Made by a program: the position numbers and the translations under genes. Below the pieces are notes generated by a model that was not told the origin of the DNA, made no database searches, and saw only the letters and a list, made by a program, of their open reading frames with translations. This document shows positions 8,719 to 18,109 of a stretch of DNA of 64,000 nt, in pieces. This DNA comes from Pseudoalteromonas sp. SMS1 (GTDB lineage: Bacteria; Pseudomonadota; Gammaproteobacteria; Enterobacterales; Alteromonadaceae). Position 1 is the stretch's first letter, and each line of letters opens with the position of its first letter. The stretch covers positions 1 through 64,000 of the forward strand of contig NZ_JAKGBI010000007.1 in assembly GCF_021530565.1 (NCBI RefSeq). Reading direction: 5' to 3'.

Positions 8719-11510
8719 TAAATGTTCACCTCTTCTTTCGATGTATTTGCTGTGACCTTACCTAAACTAGCCAAGATCATCAGTGTCGCGCCAACGACCG
8801 TAATGTATACACCTAAATCAAATACTAAGGCACTAGCGAGTTCTATTTCGCCAATCAAAGGAATGTCAAAATAATCAAACCACGTTGTTAGGAATGGTCG
8901 ACCAAAGGCCCAACTACCTAGCCCTGAAAGCATCGCAATCGCGATACCGGAAGCAATAATTTTACGATAGTTCAGCGTAAAGCGCTCCGCTATCCAATTA
9001 GAACCATGAGCAATATATTGCAAAATAAACGCAATCGCCGTTACTAGGCCAGCAATAAAGCCTCCGCCTGGTAAATTATGTCCGCGCAGGAAGATGTAAA
9101 AGGACACTAATAAAGCAAGCGGCAATAAGCTTTGTGAAATAGACGCTAGCAACAGTGGATAACGCTCTTTCGCCCAAGGTCTACCTTCAGAATCACTACC
9201 TGGCATAAACAACGGCAAGTGAATTATCAGTTTGTAAATACCCAAGGCGGCAATACCCAATACAACGATCTCACCCAGTGTGTCAAAGCCACGGAAGTCA
9301 ACCAAAATAACGTTAACTACATTGGTGCCACCCCCACCAGTCTTGGCATTTGCAACAAAGAAATCCGAAATAGAGGTCAATGGACGTGTTATTAATGCAT
9401 AACAAATACTGCCTACAATCACACCGATTGCTGACGCAATACCTAAGTCTCTTAAAGTACGAATAGAACTTGACTCTTTGGGGGTCTTTTGAGGCAGGAA
9501 GAACAATGCCAGCATTAACAGTATAATGGTAACCACTTCTACGGTAAGTTGCGTGAGAGCAAGGTCTGGCGCAGAAAAGCGCGTAAATGCCACTGACACC
9601 ATCAAACCGACCACAGAAATCATGAGTAATGCCACCATTCGCGTACGATGCCAAATTACCGTGCCGATCGCACCAATCATTAATAAACCGGCACCAATAC
9701 CATTGTGAATATCAACTGGAGTGAGCTGATTTTGACCAACAAGTTGGCTCATTTCAAACAGTGGCCAGCCGGCGCTCAACAGAACCACCAATAGCATAAG
9801 CATCAAATAACGTTGCAAAGACCCGTTTTCAATAGCACTGATTTTATTTTGGCTCCAAACGACCACTGAATGCATGGTTTTTTCAAAGCCTTTCTTCGCA
9901 TTAATCGGCGGTAAAGAAGCTTGGAACTGGAACAAATATTTCCGCTGCGTGTAAATAAGTAGACCACCACAAACAGCAATCGCACTCATCAACAAAGGTA
10001 AGTTAAGACCATGCCAAATCGCAATATAGAATTCAGGTGGCTCTCCTCCCAATACCGCACCTGAAGCCAACCTTAAAATACCATCCACGACAAAGTTTGG
10101 AAACATGCCCACTATCAAACATAGCGCAACTAAAATCTCAATTGGCACTCGCATGTAACGTGGCGCTTCATGAGGCTCTTTAGGTAAGTCAATCGGATCG
10201 CCATTAAAGAAAACATCGTGAATAAATCTTGCCGAGTAAGCAACTGAAAAGGCCGCTGCGATGGTCGCCAAAATGGGGATAAGCCATGACATCGAACCAA
10301 GTAATTGCTGGTGAAGGGTCTCAGCAAAAAACATTTCTTTGGATAGGAAGCCGTTTAATAACGGTACCCCCGCCATAGAGGCCGCAGCAACCATAGCCAA
10401 GGTCGCAGTATAAGGCATAAAACGCCACATTCCGTTGAGTTTACGCATGTCTCTTGTGCCCGTCTCATGATCAATTATCCCTGTGGCCATAAATAGCGAA
10501 GCTTTAAAGGTTGCATGGTTAATAATGTGGAAGATCGCGGCAACTGTTGCCAACTCAGTATCTAGACCAAGTAACAACGTAATTAAACCAAGGTGACTGA
10601 TAGTAGAAAAGGCTAGCAACCCCTTTAAGTCGTGCTTGAACAATGCGATATAAGCCCCCACAAGGAGCGTCACAAGGCCTGTTAAGCCAACCAGGATGAA
10701 CCAAATTTCGGTACCAGCCAATGCCGGATAAAAGCGTGCAAGTAAGAAAATACCCGCCTTAACCATTGTCGCCGAATGCAAGTAGGCACTGACTGGCGTT
10801 GGTGCAGCCATTGCATGTGGCAACCAGAAATGGAAAGGAAATTGCGCTGACTTAGTAAAAGCGCCGAGTAACACAAGTACCAATGCTACTTCATATAAAT
10901 CATGCGATTGAATTAATTCACGACTTGCAAGGATGATGTCCAAGTCATAGCTGCCAACAATATTGCCGAGTAATAACAAACCCGCTAATAACGCCAAACC
11001 ACCGCCACCGGTGATCGCTAATGCCATTTTAGCGCCTTTACGCGCTTCTGATTTATGCCACCAATAACTGATCAACAGAAAAGAGCTAATACTGGTCAGT
11101 TCCCAGAACACCCATAGTTGCAGTACATTGTTAGACATTACAATACCAAGCATTGCCGTCATGAATAACATCAGGTATGCATACAGCTTAGGCATTGAGT
11201 CATTTTCACTTAGGTAATAACGTGCATAAAAAATAACAAGTATGCCAATTCCCAAGATCATAAATACGAATAAAAGTGCCAGACCATCTAAACGGAAAGA
11301 CACATCCAGATCGAGTATTGGCACCCAATCTAGTGTTGCACGAACAGCTTCCCCAGCAAACACTGCGGGAGCTAAATCAATGGCCAGTAAAAGGGCCACA
11401 GTAGGAGCAATCAAGGTGATTGCAGTAGACTGATTGCGAGACAGCTTACCTGTAAATGAAGAGAGTAAACTACCTAACAAGGATATCAATGGTATCCAAA
11501 GCAAAGTCAT
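8718..11510 (-). CDS. mnhA: Na+/H+ antiporter fused subunits A and B
   Basis: 930-residue first gene of the operon. Residues 1-~500 are the NuoL-like MrpA core (for example [20 protein letters not shown] at about 230). This is followed by the MrpA C-terminal domain with [19 protein letters not shown], and then a complete MrpB module (about 780-930) containing [20 protein letters not shown]. The fusion makes this a six-gene 'group 2' mrp arrangement (A'-C-D-E-F-G), common in Gram-negative bacteria. The complex exports Na+ in exchange for H+, fitting a marine, salt-exposed cell. Confidence 0.93.
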   Translation of the reverse strand: MTLLWIPLISLLGSLLSSFTGKLSRNQSTAITLIAPTVALLLAIDLAPAVFAGEAVRATLDWVPILDLDVSFRLDGLALLFVFMILGIGILVIFYARYYLSENDSMPKLYAYLMLFMTAMLGIVMSNNVLQLWVFWELTSISSFLLISYWWHKSEARKGAKMALAITGGGGLALLAGLLLLGNIVGSYDLDIILASRELIQSHDLYEVALVLVLLGAFTKSAQFPFHFWLPHAMAAPTPVSAYLHSATMVKAGIFLLARFYPALAGTEIWFILVGLTGLVTLLVGAYIALFKHDLKGLLAFSTISHLGLITLLLGLDTELATVAAIFHIINHATFKASLFMATGIIDHETGTRDMRKLNGMWRFMPYTATLAMVAAASMAGVPLLNGFLSKEMFFAETLHQQLLGSMSWLIPILATIAAAFSVAYSARFIHDVFFNGDPIDLPKEPHEAPRYMRVPIEILVALCLIVGMFPNFVVDGILRLASGAVLGGEPPEFYIAIWHGLNLPLLMSAIAVCGGLLIYTQRKYLFQFQASLPPINAKKGFEKTMHSVVVWSQNKISAIENGSLQRYLMLMLLVVLLSAGWPLFEMSQLVGQNQLTPVDIHNGIGAGLLMIGAIGTVIWHRTRMVALLMISVVGLMVSVAFTRFSAPDLALTQLTVEVVTIILLMLALFFLPQKTPKESSSIRTLRDLGIASAIGVIVGSICYALITRPLTSISDFFVANAKTGGGGTNVVNVILVDFRGFDTLGEIVVLGIAALGIYKLIIHLPLFMPGSDSEGRPWAKERYPLLLASISQSLLPLALLVSFYIFLRGHNLPGGGFIAGLVTAIAFILQYIAHGSNWIAERFTLNYRKIIASGIAIAMLSGLGSWAFGRPFLTTWFDYFDIPLIGEIELASALVFDLGVYITVVGATLMILASLGKVTANTSKEEVNI

Positions 11511-11629
11511 AAAGAAGCCTTATATCTTCGATGCCGTTCATCACTATTAAATGCACGTTATGATTAAGTTATGGCGATCGTGTTCTGTTTATTTTTTACG
11601 TGCATTTTTATCACACATAACGTCTACCA

Positions 11630-11659
11630 GTTATACTTTATTAGTGTTTGACTTGTCTA
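11630..11659 (-). promoter_or_regulatory. Candidate sigma70 promoter of the mnh operon
   Basis: On the minus strand, TAGACA (5/6 to the -35 consensus), an 18-nt spacer and TATAAC (5/6 to the -10 consensus) lie about 120 nt upstream of mnhA. Found by eye; other weak matches exist in this AT-rich gap (11511-11734). Confidence 0.4.
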
Positions 11660-11734
11660 GGGTTTCACATACTGGCTGTTGAAATTCTAGACAAAATTAA
11701 CAAACAATTCAGACTCCATTCATAATTTGAGCGC

Positions 11735-12922
11735 TCATTTAACCAAAGCTGGATAAGCGTTGACAAGTTTGTGATGATAAACTTGAAAATCACTTGGCGC
11801 CATCAAGCTCTGTTCTAGTGCCTTTAACCATAAACCTAAATATTGGTTTGACAAGTTAATTGCATGATATTCCATCTTTGACAGCGTGTGGCTTGGTTTA
11901 TAGGAAGGTAGCTTGCCATGCATGCAAGTTTTGCTAGGGTACCAGTCTTGTGGCGGGTGCTCACCAACATATAAATTAGGTGCTTTCAAGCCCGGCGCTG
12001 CACAAAGCCACTTGGCTTTTTCCTGTGGAATTGGATACTCATCCTCGAAATAAGAAAAGTGCATCAGCTCATGCACAAATAGCTCGAATTCATGTGATGA
12101 GTTTAACGACATAATGCCATGCCTTACATTTGCCAGTCCTGGCAGTTCCGTCATCACCACTACATGGCGAGCTTCAGCCAGACTTTTAGCATGGGCAACC
12201 TTTGCTAAGTTACAGCGAATAAATGCCTTTTCGCTCCCTGTACATGCAACGCTTTTACCCACATATATGGGGTCGCTCAAACAATAGGGTAGCTGTTTTG
12301 CAAGCGCACTTTTTTGGTACTTAGCTTTTATATGCGTCAACTGCAACGTACTCTTCAAAGTATCCCCTAATAATATGATTTGATGCGCACAATCATTTTG
12401 CTTCCCATGGAGCATATCCAATGTAACAACATTGATTTGAGAAAGCACCTCAGTACTGAGCTTGTCAGGATCGACCCCCTGTGCAAGTTGAGCAGTCGTA
12501 TAATAAGGTTCAATGGTGGGGTAATCAGCAAAAATATTCGAGATCAACTGGTAATGATTTTGCAGATCTAATTGCTTTAGCAATCTCACTTGTATTGGCT
12601 TACCAGCACTAGGCCAATATTGTTTGATAAGCAACCAAGCCTGTTCATATTGTTGCTGTTTTATAAGTCTGATTGCCCACTCTATCGCAAAGTGAGGGTA
12701 GCCTTGTTTTCGAAGGGATAACGCTTGTGCGTCAGACAAGCTTTCGGATAGCTCGACCAGCTTAAGGTATTCCACCCCAAGTGGATCGTATTTGCGGCTA
12801 GCTTGCGCTATGTAGCGCTCAATTTGCTCATTTTTGGACTCGGTAAAGCTCAACAAAGAGTGGCTGCAAACAAGCACAGCCAAACTTACTAGTGTAAAAT
12901 AAAAAGTCCACTTTAAATACAT
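11735..12922 (-). CDS. Putative membrane-anchored HExxH metalloprotein
   Basis: 395-residue protein of unknown family. Residues ~8-25 form a signal anchor or uncleaved signal peptide. Residues ~60-220 are helical and reminiscent of repeats. A zinc-metallopeptidase motif HELMH (284-288) is followed by an acidic stretch (FEDEYP) that could supply the third ligand. Cysteines near 178-240 and after 305 suggest an oxidised, periplasmic protein. The gene starts only 4 nt after nlpI. NlpI in E. coli is an adaptor that delivers peptidoglycan endopeptidases to the Prc protease, so an envelope protease or peptidase role is a reasonable inference, but no substrate can be named. Confidence 0.6.
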   Translation of the reverse strand: MYLKWTFYFTLVSLAVLVCSHSLLSFTESKNEQIERYIAQASRKYDPLGVEYLKLVELSESLSDAQALSLRKQGYPHFAIEWAIRLIKQQQYEQAWLLIKQYWPSAGKPIQVRLLKQLDLQNHYQLISNIFADYPTIEPYYTTAQLAQGVDPDKLSTEVLSQINVVTLDMLHGKQNDCAHQIILLGDTLKSTLQLTHIKAKYQKSALAKQLPYCLSDPIYVGKSVACTGSEKAFIRCNLAKVAHAKSLAEARHVVVMTELPGLANVRHGIMSLNSSHEFELFVHELMHFSYFEDEYPIPQEKAKWLCAAPGLKAPNLYVGEHPPQDWYPSKTCMHGKLPSYKPSHTLSKMEYHAINLSNQYLGLWLKALEQSLMAPSDFQVYHHKLVNAYPALVK

Positions 12923-12926
12923 GGGC

Positions 12927-13808
12927 TTAGCTAGATGATATGGCCAATAGCTCTTCCCTAATTAACCTAAGTTCCAAACGTGCATATTTGTGTTCAACAA
13001 ACTCATAGACATTCGTGGCCAGTGTCAATCTAAAGAACTCAGCAGCTTTGAGATTGTTACCTTTTGCTCGGTATCGCTTGGCTATGTAAAAATAAGCTTC
13101 ACAGAGGCGCTCGGCGTACTCCTTTTGAGATTGAACACCTTTGGATACTTGCGTTAGAAACTGTGTTTCATCTAATTCGTTCAAATATAACTGTACCAAC
13201 TGCGTTGACCAAATATCTTTTTTTAATGCTGCACTGTTTTTTAGAAGTGACGCTTGTGCTGCCACAGGGTCGACTGCAGACTCTGCAATATACAACCACA
13301 TCACGCGGTAAGCATCTTCAGGAGCGTTATCTAAAAAGCGCTTAAAATCGTCTACTGCGAGCTCTGGACGACTGCCGTAGTAAAGCGCGATACCTCGATT
13401 TAAATAAGCGTAATCATAGCTATCATCTAGCTCTAAGACCGAGTCAAAGCGTTCATAAGCCTCGCTAAATTCTTGTCTCAAAGTATGATGTATGCCTAAG
13501 AAATTATATGCCTCAGCCATGTCAGGCTGCAGTTTAAGCGCACGATTGAAGTCAATTTGTGCAAGTTGAGCTTGACCTAAGCTATCGTAAAGCTTGCCCC
13601 GTATATGGTACAACTCAGCTCGTTGAGCACGGGTGATCTCTTGGCTATTTAACAGTTCACTGTATCTCGCAATTTCAATTTGCGTGCGGGGATCCGCTTG
13701 TAATGGCTCAGTAAAAGGAATTGGCAGTACTGATTGGGTTACCTGTTGCTGTGTACTCTGACAGCCCATTAAGCTTAGTCCTAGCAAAGGTATTAGTAAA
13801 AATCTCAA
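12927..13808 (-). CDS. nlpI: TPR lipoprotein NlpI
   Basis: 293-residue lipoprotein. The signal peptide ends in lipobox LMGC (Cys16), followed by tetratricopeptide repeats at about residues 60-180 (AEAYNFLGIHHTLRQEFSEA and the next unit). It resembles E. coli NlpI (294 residues), an outer-membrane adaptor for peptidoglycan hydrolase turnover, and occupies the conserved position after pnp. The start codon appears to be TTG: the only plausible ribosome site is GAGGG, 7 nt upstream of it, and no in-frame ATG lies nearby upstream. Confidence 0.88.
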   Translation of the reverse strand: MRFLLIPLLGLSLMGCQSTQQQVTQSVLPIPFTEPLQADPRTQIEIARYSELLNSQEITRAQRAELYHIRGKLYDSLGQAQLAQIDFNRALKLQPDMAEAYNFLGIHHTLRQEFSEAYERFDSVLELDDSYDYAYLNRGIALYYGSRPELAVDDFKRFLDNAPEDAYRVMWLYIAESAVDPVAAQASLLKNSAALKKDIWSTQLVQLYLNELDETQFLTQVSKGVQSQKEYAERLCEAYFYIAKRYRAKGNNLKAAEFFRLTLATNVYEFVEHKYARLELRLIREELLAISSS

Positions 13809-13862
13809 GATATGTCCCTCATTGGGCTAGAAAGTACGTGTCTAGGGCCATTAAAACACAAA

Positions 13863-13886
13863 AAAAGGGGCCATTCAGCCCCTTTT
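13863..13886 (-). terminator. Intrinsic terminator of pnp
   Basis: AAAAGGGGC, a 6-nt loop, then GCCCCTTTT, about 30 nt past the pnp stop. On the minus strand the stem is followed by a T run. It separates the pnp transcript from nlpI. Confidence 0.85.
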
Positions 13887-13915
13887 AACGAAACATGTTG
13901 TTTCTTTACAAATTA

Positions 13916-16045
13916 TTACTCACCTTTAGGTGCTTGCTCAGCAGCTGGCTCAGAAGGCTCTAGCGCTTCTTTGATGCTCAGGCGAACACGACCTTGGCGG
14001 TCAACTTCAAGTACTTTAACTTTAACTTCTTGACCAACTTTAAGGTGATCAGAAACATTGTTAACGCGCTCTTTGCTGATTTGAGAAATGTGGACTAGGC
14101 CATCTTTACCTGGAAGTACATTCACAAATGCACCGAAGTCAACGATACGAGCAACTTTACCGTTGTAGATTGTGCCAACTTCTAGTTCAGCTGTCAGTGC
14201 TTCGATGCGTGAAATTGCTTCTTTTGCACTATTACCATTCGTTGCAGCAATCTTAACTGTACCGTCATCTTCGATTTCGATAGTTGTATCAGTCTCTTCT
14301 GTTAGCTGACGGATTGTTGCACCACCTTTACCGATTACATCTGCAATCTTCTTCGGTGGAATGTTCATTGTGTAAATGCGTGGCGCGAACTCAGATAGCT
14401 CTTGTGAAGGCGCTGCAATTGCTTGGTCCATTACACTAAGAATGTGCATACGTGCAGCTTTCGCTTGGCGTAGTGCGATCTGCATGATTTCTTTCGTGAT
14501 ACCTTCAATCTTGATATCCATTTGAAGTGCAGTGACACCAGCGCTACTACCCGCAACTTTAAAGTCCATGTCACCTAGGTGATCTTCGTCACCAAGAATG
14601 TCAGAAAGAACAACGAATTCTTCGCCTTCTTTAACTAGACCCATTGCGATACCAGCAACAGAAGCTTTAACAGGCACACCTGCGTCCATCAGAGCAAGAG
14701 AAGTACCACATACAGATGCCATTGATGATGAACCATTTGACTCAGTGATTTCAGATACAACTCGTACTGAATAAGGGAATTCTTCTAAGCTTGGCATTAC
14801 AGCTTGAACACCACGCTTTGCAAGGTTACCGTGGCCGATTTCACGACGCTTTGGAGAACCGATGAAACCTGTTTCACCTACACAGAATGGAGGGAAGTTA
14901 TAGTGAAGCATGAAGTGGTGCTTATGAGTACCAACTAGGTCATCCATCATCTGTGCGTCACGTTCAGTACCTAAAGTAGCAGTTACTAATGCCTGAGTTT
15001 CACCACGCGTGAAGATTGATGAACCGTGAGTACGCGGAAGTACACCTGTCATCACATCTAGAGCACGAACCATATCTGGTTCACGACCATCTATACGTTT
15101 CTCACCAGCAATGATGCGACCACGAACAATTTTCTTCTCTAAAGAGCTGAATAGCTTACCCACTTCTTGCTCGTCTAGCGCTTCGTCTTCAGCAAGCTCA
15201 GCAGTTAGTTTTTCAATTACTTCTGCTTTTGCTTCAGATAGAGACTCTTTACGAGCTACTTTGTCAGTAATACGGTAAGCCGTACCAACTTTTTCTTCTG
15301 CAATTGCAGCTACTTTGTCTGCTAGTGCAACGTTTTTCTCAGGCGCAGTCCATTCCCAAGCCGGTTTACCAGCTTCAGCCTTGAACTCTTCAATTGCGTT
15401 GATGATAGCTTGAGATTGGTCATGGCCGTATACAACAGCACCTAACATCTCTTCTTCAGTTAAGATTTCAGCTTCTGATTCAACCATCAGTACTGCATTT
15501 TCAGTACCAGCGACTACAAGGTCTAGCTTACTTTCAGCTAATTCCGTTACAGTCGGATTAAGTACGTATTGACCATTGATGTAACCAACACGCGCGGCAC
15601 CGATTGGACCATTGAATGGTACGCCTGAAATAGCTAGTGCTGCAGAAGTACCGATCAACGCAACCATATCAGGCTGAATTTCAGGATCTGAAGAAACAAC
15701 TGTCGCGATTACTTGAACTTCGTTCACGAAACCGTCTGGGAATAGTGGACGAATTGGACGGTCAATTAGACGCGCTGTCAGTGTTTCTGAATCAGAAGGA
15801 CGACCTTCACGCTTCAAGAAACCACCTGGGATACGACCCGCTGCGTACATTTTTTCTTGGTAGTTAACCGTTAGAGGGAAGAAGTCCTGACCAGGCGTTG
15901 CTTCACGCTTACCAACAACAGTCACTAGTACTGATGTGTCACCGATGCTTGCTAAAACCGCACCGTCAGCCTGACGCGCGATTGCACCTGTTTCCAAAGT
16001 CACTGTATGTTGACCAAGTTGGAATTCTTTAATTATTGCTTGCAC
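13916..16045 (-). CDS. pnp: Polyribonucleotide nucleotidyltransferase (PNPase)
   Basis: 3'-to-5' phosphorolytic exoribonuclease, trimeric core of RNA decay. The start chosen is GTG at 16045, preceded by AAGGA. It gives 709 residues (E. coli 711) and an N-terminus matching the family; an upstream in-frame ATG would add 15 residues that do not fit. Domain order: RNase PH1, alpha-helical linker, RNase PH2, a KH domain with VIGKGGATI at about 567-575, then an S1 domain (about 628-700). It lies downstream of rpsO behind a terminator hairpin and a long leader dyad, as in enterobacteria, where RNase III and PNPase control pnp mRNA. Confidence 0.96.
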   Translation of the reverse strand: MQAIIKEFQLGQHTVTLETGAIARQADGAVLASIGDTSVLVTVVGKREATPGQDFFPLTVNYQEKMYAAGRIPGGFLKREGRPSDSETLTARLIDRPIRPLFPDGFVNEVQVIATVVSSDPEIQPDMVALIGTSAALAISGVPFNGPIGAARVGYINGQYVLNPTVTELAESKLDLVVAGTENAVLMVESEAEILTEEEMLGAVVYGHDQSQAIINAIEEFKAEAGKPAWEWTAPEKNVALADKVAAIAEEKVGTAYRITDKVARKESLSEAKAEVIEKLTAELAEDEALDEQEVGKLFSSLEKKIVRGRIIAGEKRIDGREPDMVRALDVMTGVLPRTHGSSIFTRGETQALVTATLGTERDAQMMDDLVGTHKHHFMLHYNFPPFCVGETGFIGSPKRREIGHGNLAKRGVQAVMPSLEEFPYSVRVVSEITESNGSSSMASVCGTSLALMDAGVPVKASVAGIAMGLVKEGEEFVVLSDILGDEDHLGDMDFKVAGSSAGVTALQMDIKIEGITKEIMQIALRQAKAARMHILSVMDQAIAAPSQELSEFAPRIYTMNIPPKKIADVIGKGGATIRQLTEETDTTIEIEDDGTVKIAATNGNSAKEAISRIEALTAELEVGTIYNGKVARIVDFGAFVNVLPGKDGLVHISQISKERVNNVSDHLKVGQEVKVKVLEVDRQGRVRLSIKEALEPSEPAAEQAPKGE

Positions 16046-16071
16046 AAAAATATTCCTTAATAAATATATTA

Positions 16072-16176
16072 AAACGCCAACAACAACCAATTACAGTCTT
16101 AAATAGAACAACCAAAAAACGTTGGTACTCTTATAGATCTACTTAAGCACTACAATTGGCAGAAGTATCGGCGTTT
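16072..16176 (-). promoter_or_regulatory. Long dyad in pnp leader, likely RNase III/PNPase control site
   Basis: On the minus strand an outer stem AAACGCC/GGCGTTT (16170-16176 with 16072-16078) encloses CCAATT/AATTGG (16154-16159 with 16087-16092), a CTTAA/TTAAG pair and an inner ACCAA/TTGGT hairpin, ending about 27 nt upstream of the pnp start. E. coli pnp is autoregulated through RNase III cleavage of a long leader stem. The position and layered pairing here suggest an equivalent element; the function is inferred. Confidence 0.6.
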
Positions 16177-16226
16177 GCCTAGCACAATGCTAGAACGAGG
16201 GTAAGTATACTGCTAGTACACGCACA

Positions 16227-16254
16227 AAAAAAGGGGCGAATTCGCCCCTTTTTT
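16227..16254. terminator. rpsO-pnp intergenic terminator
   Basis: A perfect 28-nt palindrome, A6-GGGGCGAATTCGCCCC-T6, lies 35 nt after rpsO. It is the classical partial terminator between rpsO and pnp. Confidence 0.88.
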
Positions 16255-16289
16255 ATTGTCGGATAAAAATCCAACAATTCATCAAATTC

Positions 16290-16559
16290 TTAGCGACGTA
16301 GGCCAAGCTCTTTGATCAACGCAGCGTAACGCTCAACGTTCTTACCTTTAAGGTAGTCAAGAAGTTTACGGCGTTGGCTAACTTTACGTAGTAGACCGCG
16401 ACGAGAGTGGAAATCGTGCTTGTGGTCAGCAAAGTGGCCTTGTAGTTTGTTGATATCTGCAGTAAGTAGTGCAACTTGTACTTCAGGTGAACCAGTGTCG
16501 CCTTCTACACGTGCAAATTTAGCTACGATTTCTGCTTTTTCTTTGTTACTTAGTGACAT
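16290..16559 (-). CDS. rpsO: 30S ribosomal protein S15
   Basis: 89-residue S15 with conserved blocks [14 protein letters not shown] and [10 protein letters not shown]. The start at [11 protein letters not shown] gives the family length; an upstream ATG four codons earlier is rejected. S15 is a primary binder of 16S rRNA in platform assembly. It has its own promoter upstream and is followed by a terminator before pnp. Confidence 0.97.
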   Translation of the reverse strand: MSLSNKEKAEIVAKFARVEGDTGSPEVQVALLTADINKLQGHFADHKHDFHSRRGLLRKVSQRRKLLDYLKGKNVERYAALIKELGLRR

Positions 16560-16631
16560 AATAAACTCCAAATTACATAAATTTAATGCTTCAGCCGATC
16601 ACTAATTCAGCCAAAGCGACAAAGCGGCGGC

Positions 16632-16660
16632 ATTGTATCAGTATTTAACGCCGCTGACAA
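16632..16660 (-). promoter_or_regulatory. rpsO promoter
   Basis: Minus strand TTGTCA, a 17-nt spacer, then TACAAT (each 5/6 to consensus), just after the truB stop and about 70 nt upstream of rpsO. It allows rpsO-pnp transcription independent of the metY operon, as known in E. coli. Confidence 0.7.
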
Positions 16661-16662
16661 AA

Positions 16663-17598
16663 CTATTGTGCGCTCGATAATGCGCGTTTGGCTTTTAGGT
16701 GTCCGTGCTTGTTACGCTCACCTATACCAATGAAAGTCTCTTCAGCCATCACTTTGATCACGCCCTCTGGTACCTCACCAACCACAACCGTCTGACCATG
16801 GCTAAATGCAATACCCTGCTCTTTGGTTAAAGTAATGGTTGGTAAATCAACTAAGGCCGTGTCCATTGGTAACAAGAGTTCATCAAGGTAAACAGAAGGT
16901 TCTAGCCCTTCATCTTTTGCTTGCTGCAACTTTGCTTCCAACTGTTCGATGGTGACCATCTTGTCTGACGGATAGTGTCCTACCTCACTGCGGTGAAGCA
17001 TAATTACGTGCGCGCCACAGCCGAGCTTTTCACCCAAATCGTCAACGATGGTGCGAATATAAGTGCCCTTTGAAACATGCACAGTCATTTGTATCTGCTG
17101 ACTGTTGGCGTCATATTCATCAAGGGTGATGCTATACACATTGATTTTTCTGCATTTACGAGGCACTTCAATACCTTCGCGAGCATATTTATACAATGGT
17201 TGACCTTGATACTTCAATGCTGAGTACATAGATGGGTACTGATCTGACTCACCATGAAAAGCCGCAACGGCTTGCTCTAGTTGAGACCGTGTAATGTCTA
17301 CAGGTCGGGTTTGCACAATCTCACCATCTGAATCAGACGTCGTTGTTCTCTCACCTAACTGTGCACGCACAACATAGGTTTTATCCGTGTCCAATAAAAA
17401 CTGAGTAAACTTAGTCGCCTCACCAAAGCAAATTGGTAGCATACCCGTTGCCAAAGGATCTAATGCGCCGGTATGGCCCGCTTTTTGAGCAAAGTATATG
17501 CCTTTAGCCTGTTGCAAAGCTTTATTCGAGGATATGCCTTGCGGCTTGTGTAATAGCACAATACCATCCACTGGACGGCCTTTACTACGACGCGCCAT
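16663..17598 (-). CDS. truB: tRNA pseudouridine(55) synthase
   Basis: 311-residue TruB (E. coli 314). The catalytic aspartate is Asp47 in GHTGALDPLATG. A C-terminal PUA-like domain is present (about 250-305). It converts U55 to pseudouridine in the T-loop of tRNAs. The ATG shares a base with the stop of rbfA (TAATG), giving tight coupling. Confidence 0.96.
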   Translation of the reverse strand: MARRSKGRPVDGIVLLHKPQGISSNKALQQAKGIYFAQKAGHTGALDPLATGMLPICFGEATKFTQFLLDTDKTYVVRAQLGERTTTSDSDGEIVQTRPVDITRSQLEQAVAAFHGESDQYPSMYSALKYQGQPLYKYAREGIEVPRKCRKINVYSITLDEYDANSQQIQMTVHVSKGTYIRTIVDDLGEKLGCGAHVIMLHRSEVGHYPSDKMVTIEQLEAKLQQAKDEGLEPSVYLDELLLPMDTALVDLPTITLTKEQGIAFSHGQTVVVGEVPEGVIKVMAEETFIGIGERNKHGHLKAKRALSSAQ

Positions 17599-18002
17599 TA
17601 CTCGTCACCATCCTCTGCTGAGTTAGCGTCATCACCGCGTTTTTCTTTGTCAGTACGGATCACTTCATCTACTAAGTTTGAAATGCGCATACCTTCCATT
17701 AACGAGTTGTCTAGTACAAACCTCAGTTCAGGCATGATACGAGCACGAATTCGTTTACCCAGCAAAGAGCGTATATAGCCCGTCGCGTCATTCAAAATAG
17801 CTAGATTTTGTTTCGTATCATCTTCACTCTTACTGTTTAGAACAGTAACAAACACTTTCGCATAAGATAAATCACGTGACACTTCAACAGCCGATACTGT
17901 CACCATACCCAATCTCGGGTCTTTTATCTCACGCTGTAAAATCACAGCAATTTCTTTTTGTATTTGCTGTGCAACTCTATCGGTACGAGAAAATTCTCTC
18001 AT
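17598..18002 (-). CDS. rbfA: 30S ribosome-binding factor A
   Basis: 134-residue RbfA (E. coli 133), a KH-type cold-shock factor for late 30S maturation. The start at [15 protein letters not shown] matches the family; a longer frame beginning 21 codons upstream crosses the leader and is rejected. The C-terminal tail is acidic. It overlaps truB by one base and is preceded by a strong palindrome that separates it from infB. Confidence 0.95.
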   Translation of the reverse strand: MREFSRTDRVAQQIQKEIAVILQREIKDPRLGMVTVSAVEVSRDLSYAKVFVTVLNSKSEDDTKQNLAILNDATGYIRSLLGKRIRARIMPELRFVLDNSLMEGMRISNLVDEVIRTDKEKRGDDANSAEDGDE

Positions 18003-18063
18003 TGTCACCACTTTTAATAAGCTATTGATTTTTATGTTATAAAAATCTAAAAAACACAAACAC

Positions 18064-18087
18064 AAATGGGGGCAATTGCCCCCATTT
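18064..18087 (-). terminator. Palindromic hairpin between infB and rbfA
   Basis: A perfect 24-nt palindrome, AAATGGGGGC-AATT-GCCCCCATTT, lies about 22 nt after the infB stop. On the minus strand it is followed by a T-rich run (TTTGTGTTTGTGTTTTTT, allowing for overlap). It looks like a partial terminator or mRNA-processing stem in the middle of the operon. Confidence 0.65.
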
Positions 18088-18109
18088 CAAGGTTTAAACC
18101 CTGTTAGAA

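Noticed and set aside
9313..9654. 113-codon frame inside mnhAB on the same strand.
   Set aside because: It is out of frame within a conserved antiporter subunit, with Cys/Arg-rich composition and no family resemblance.
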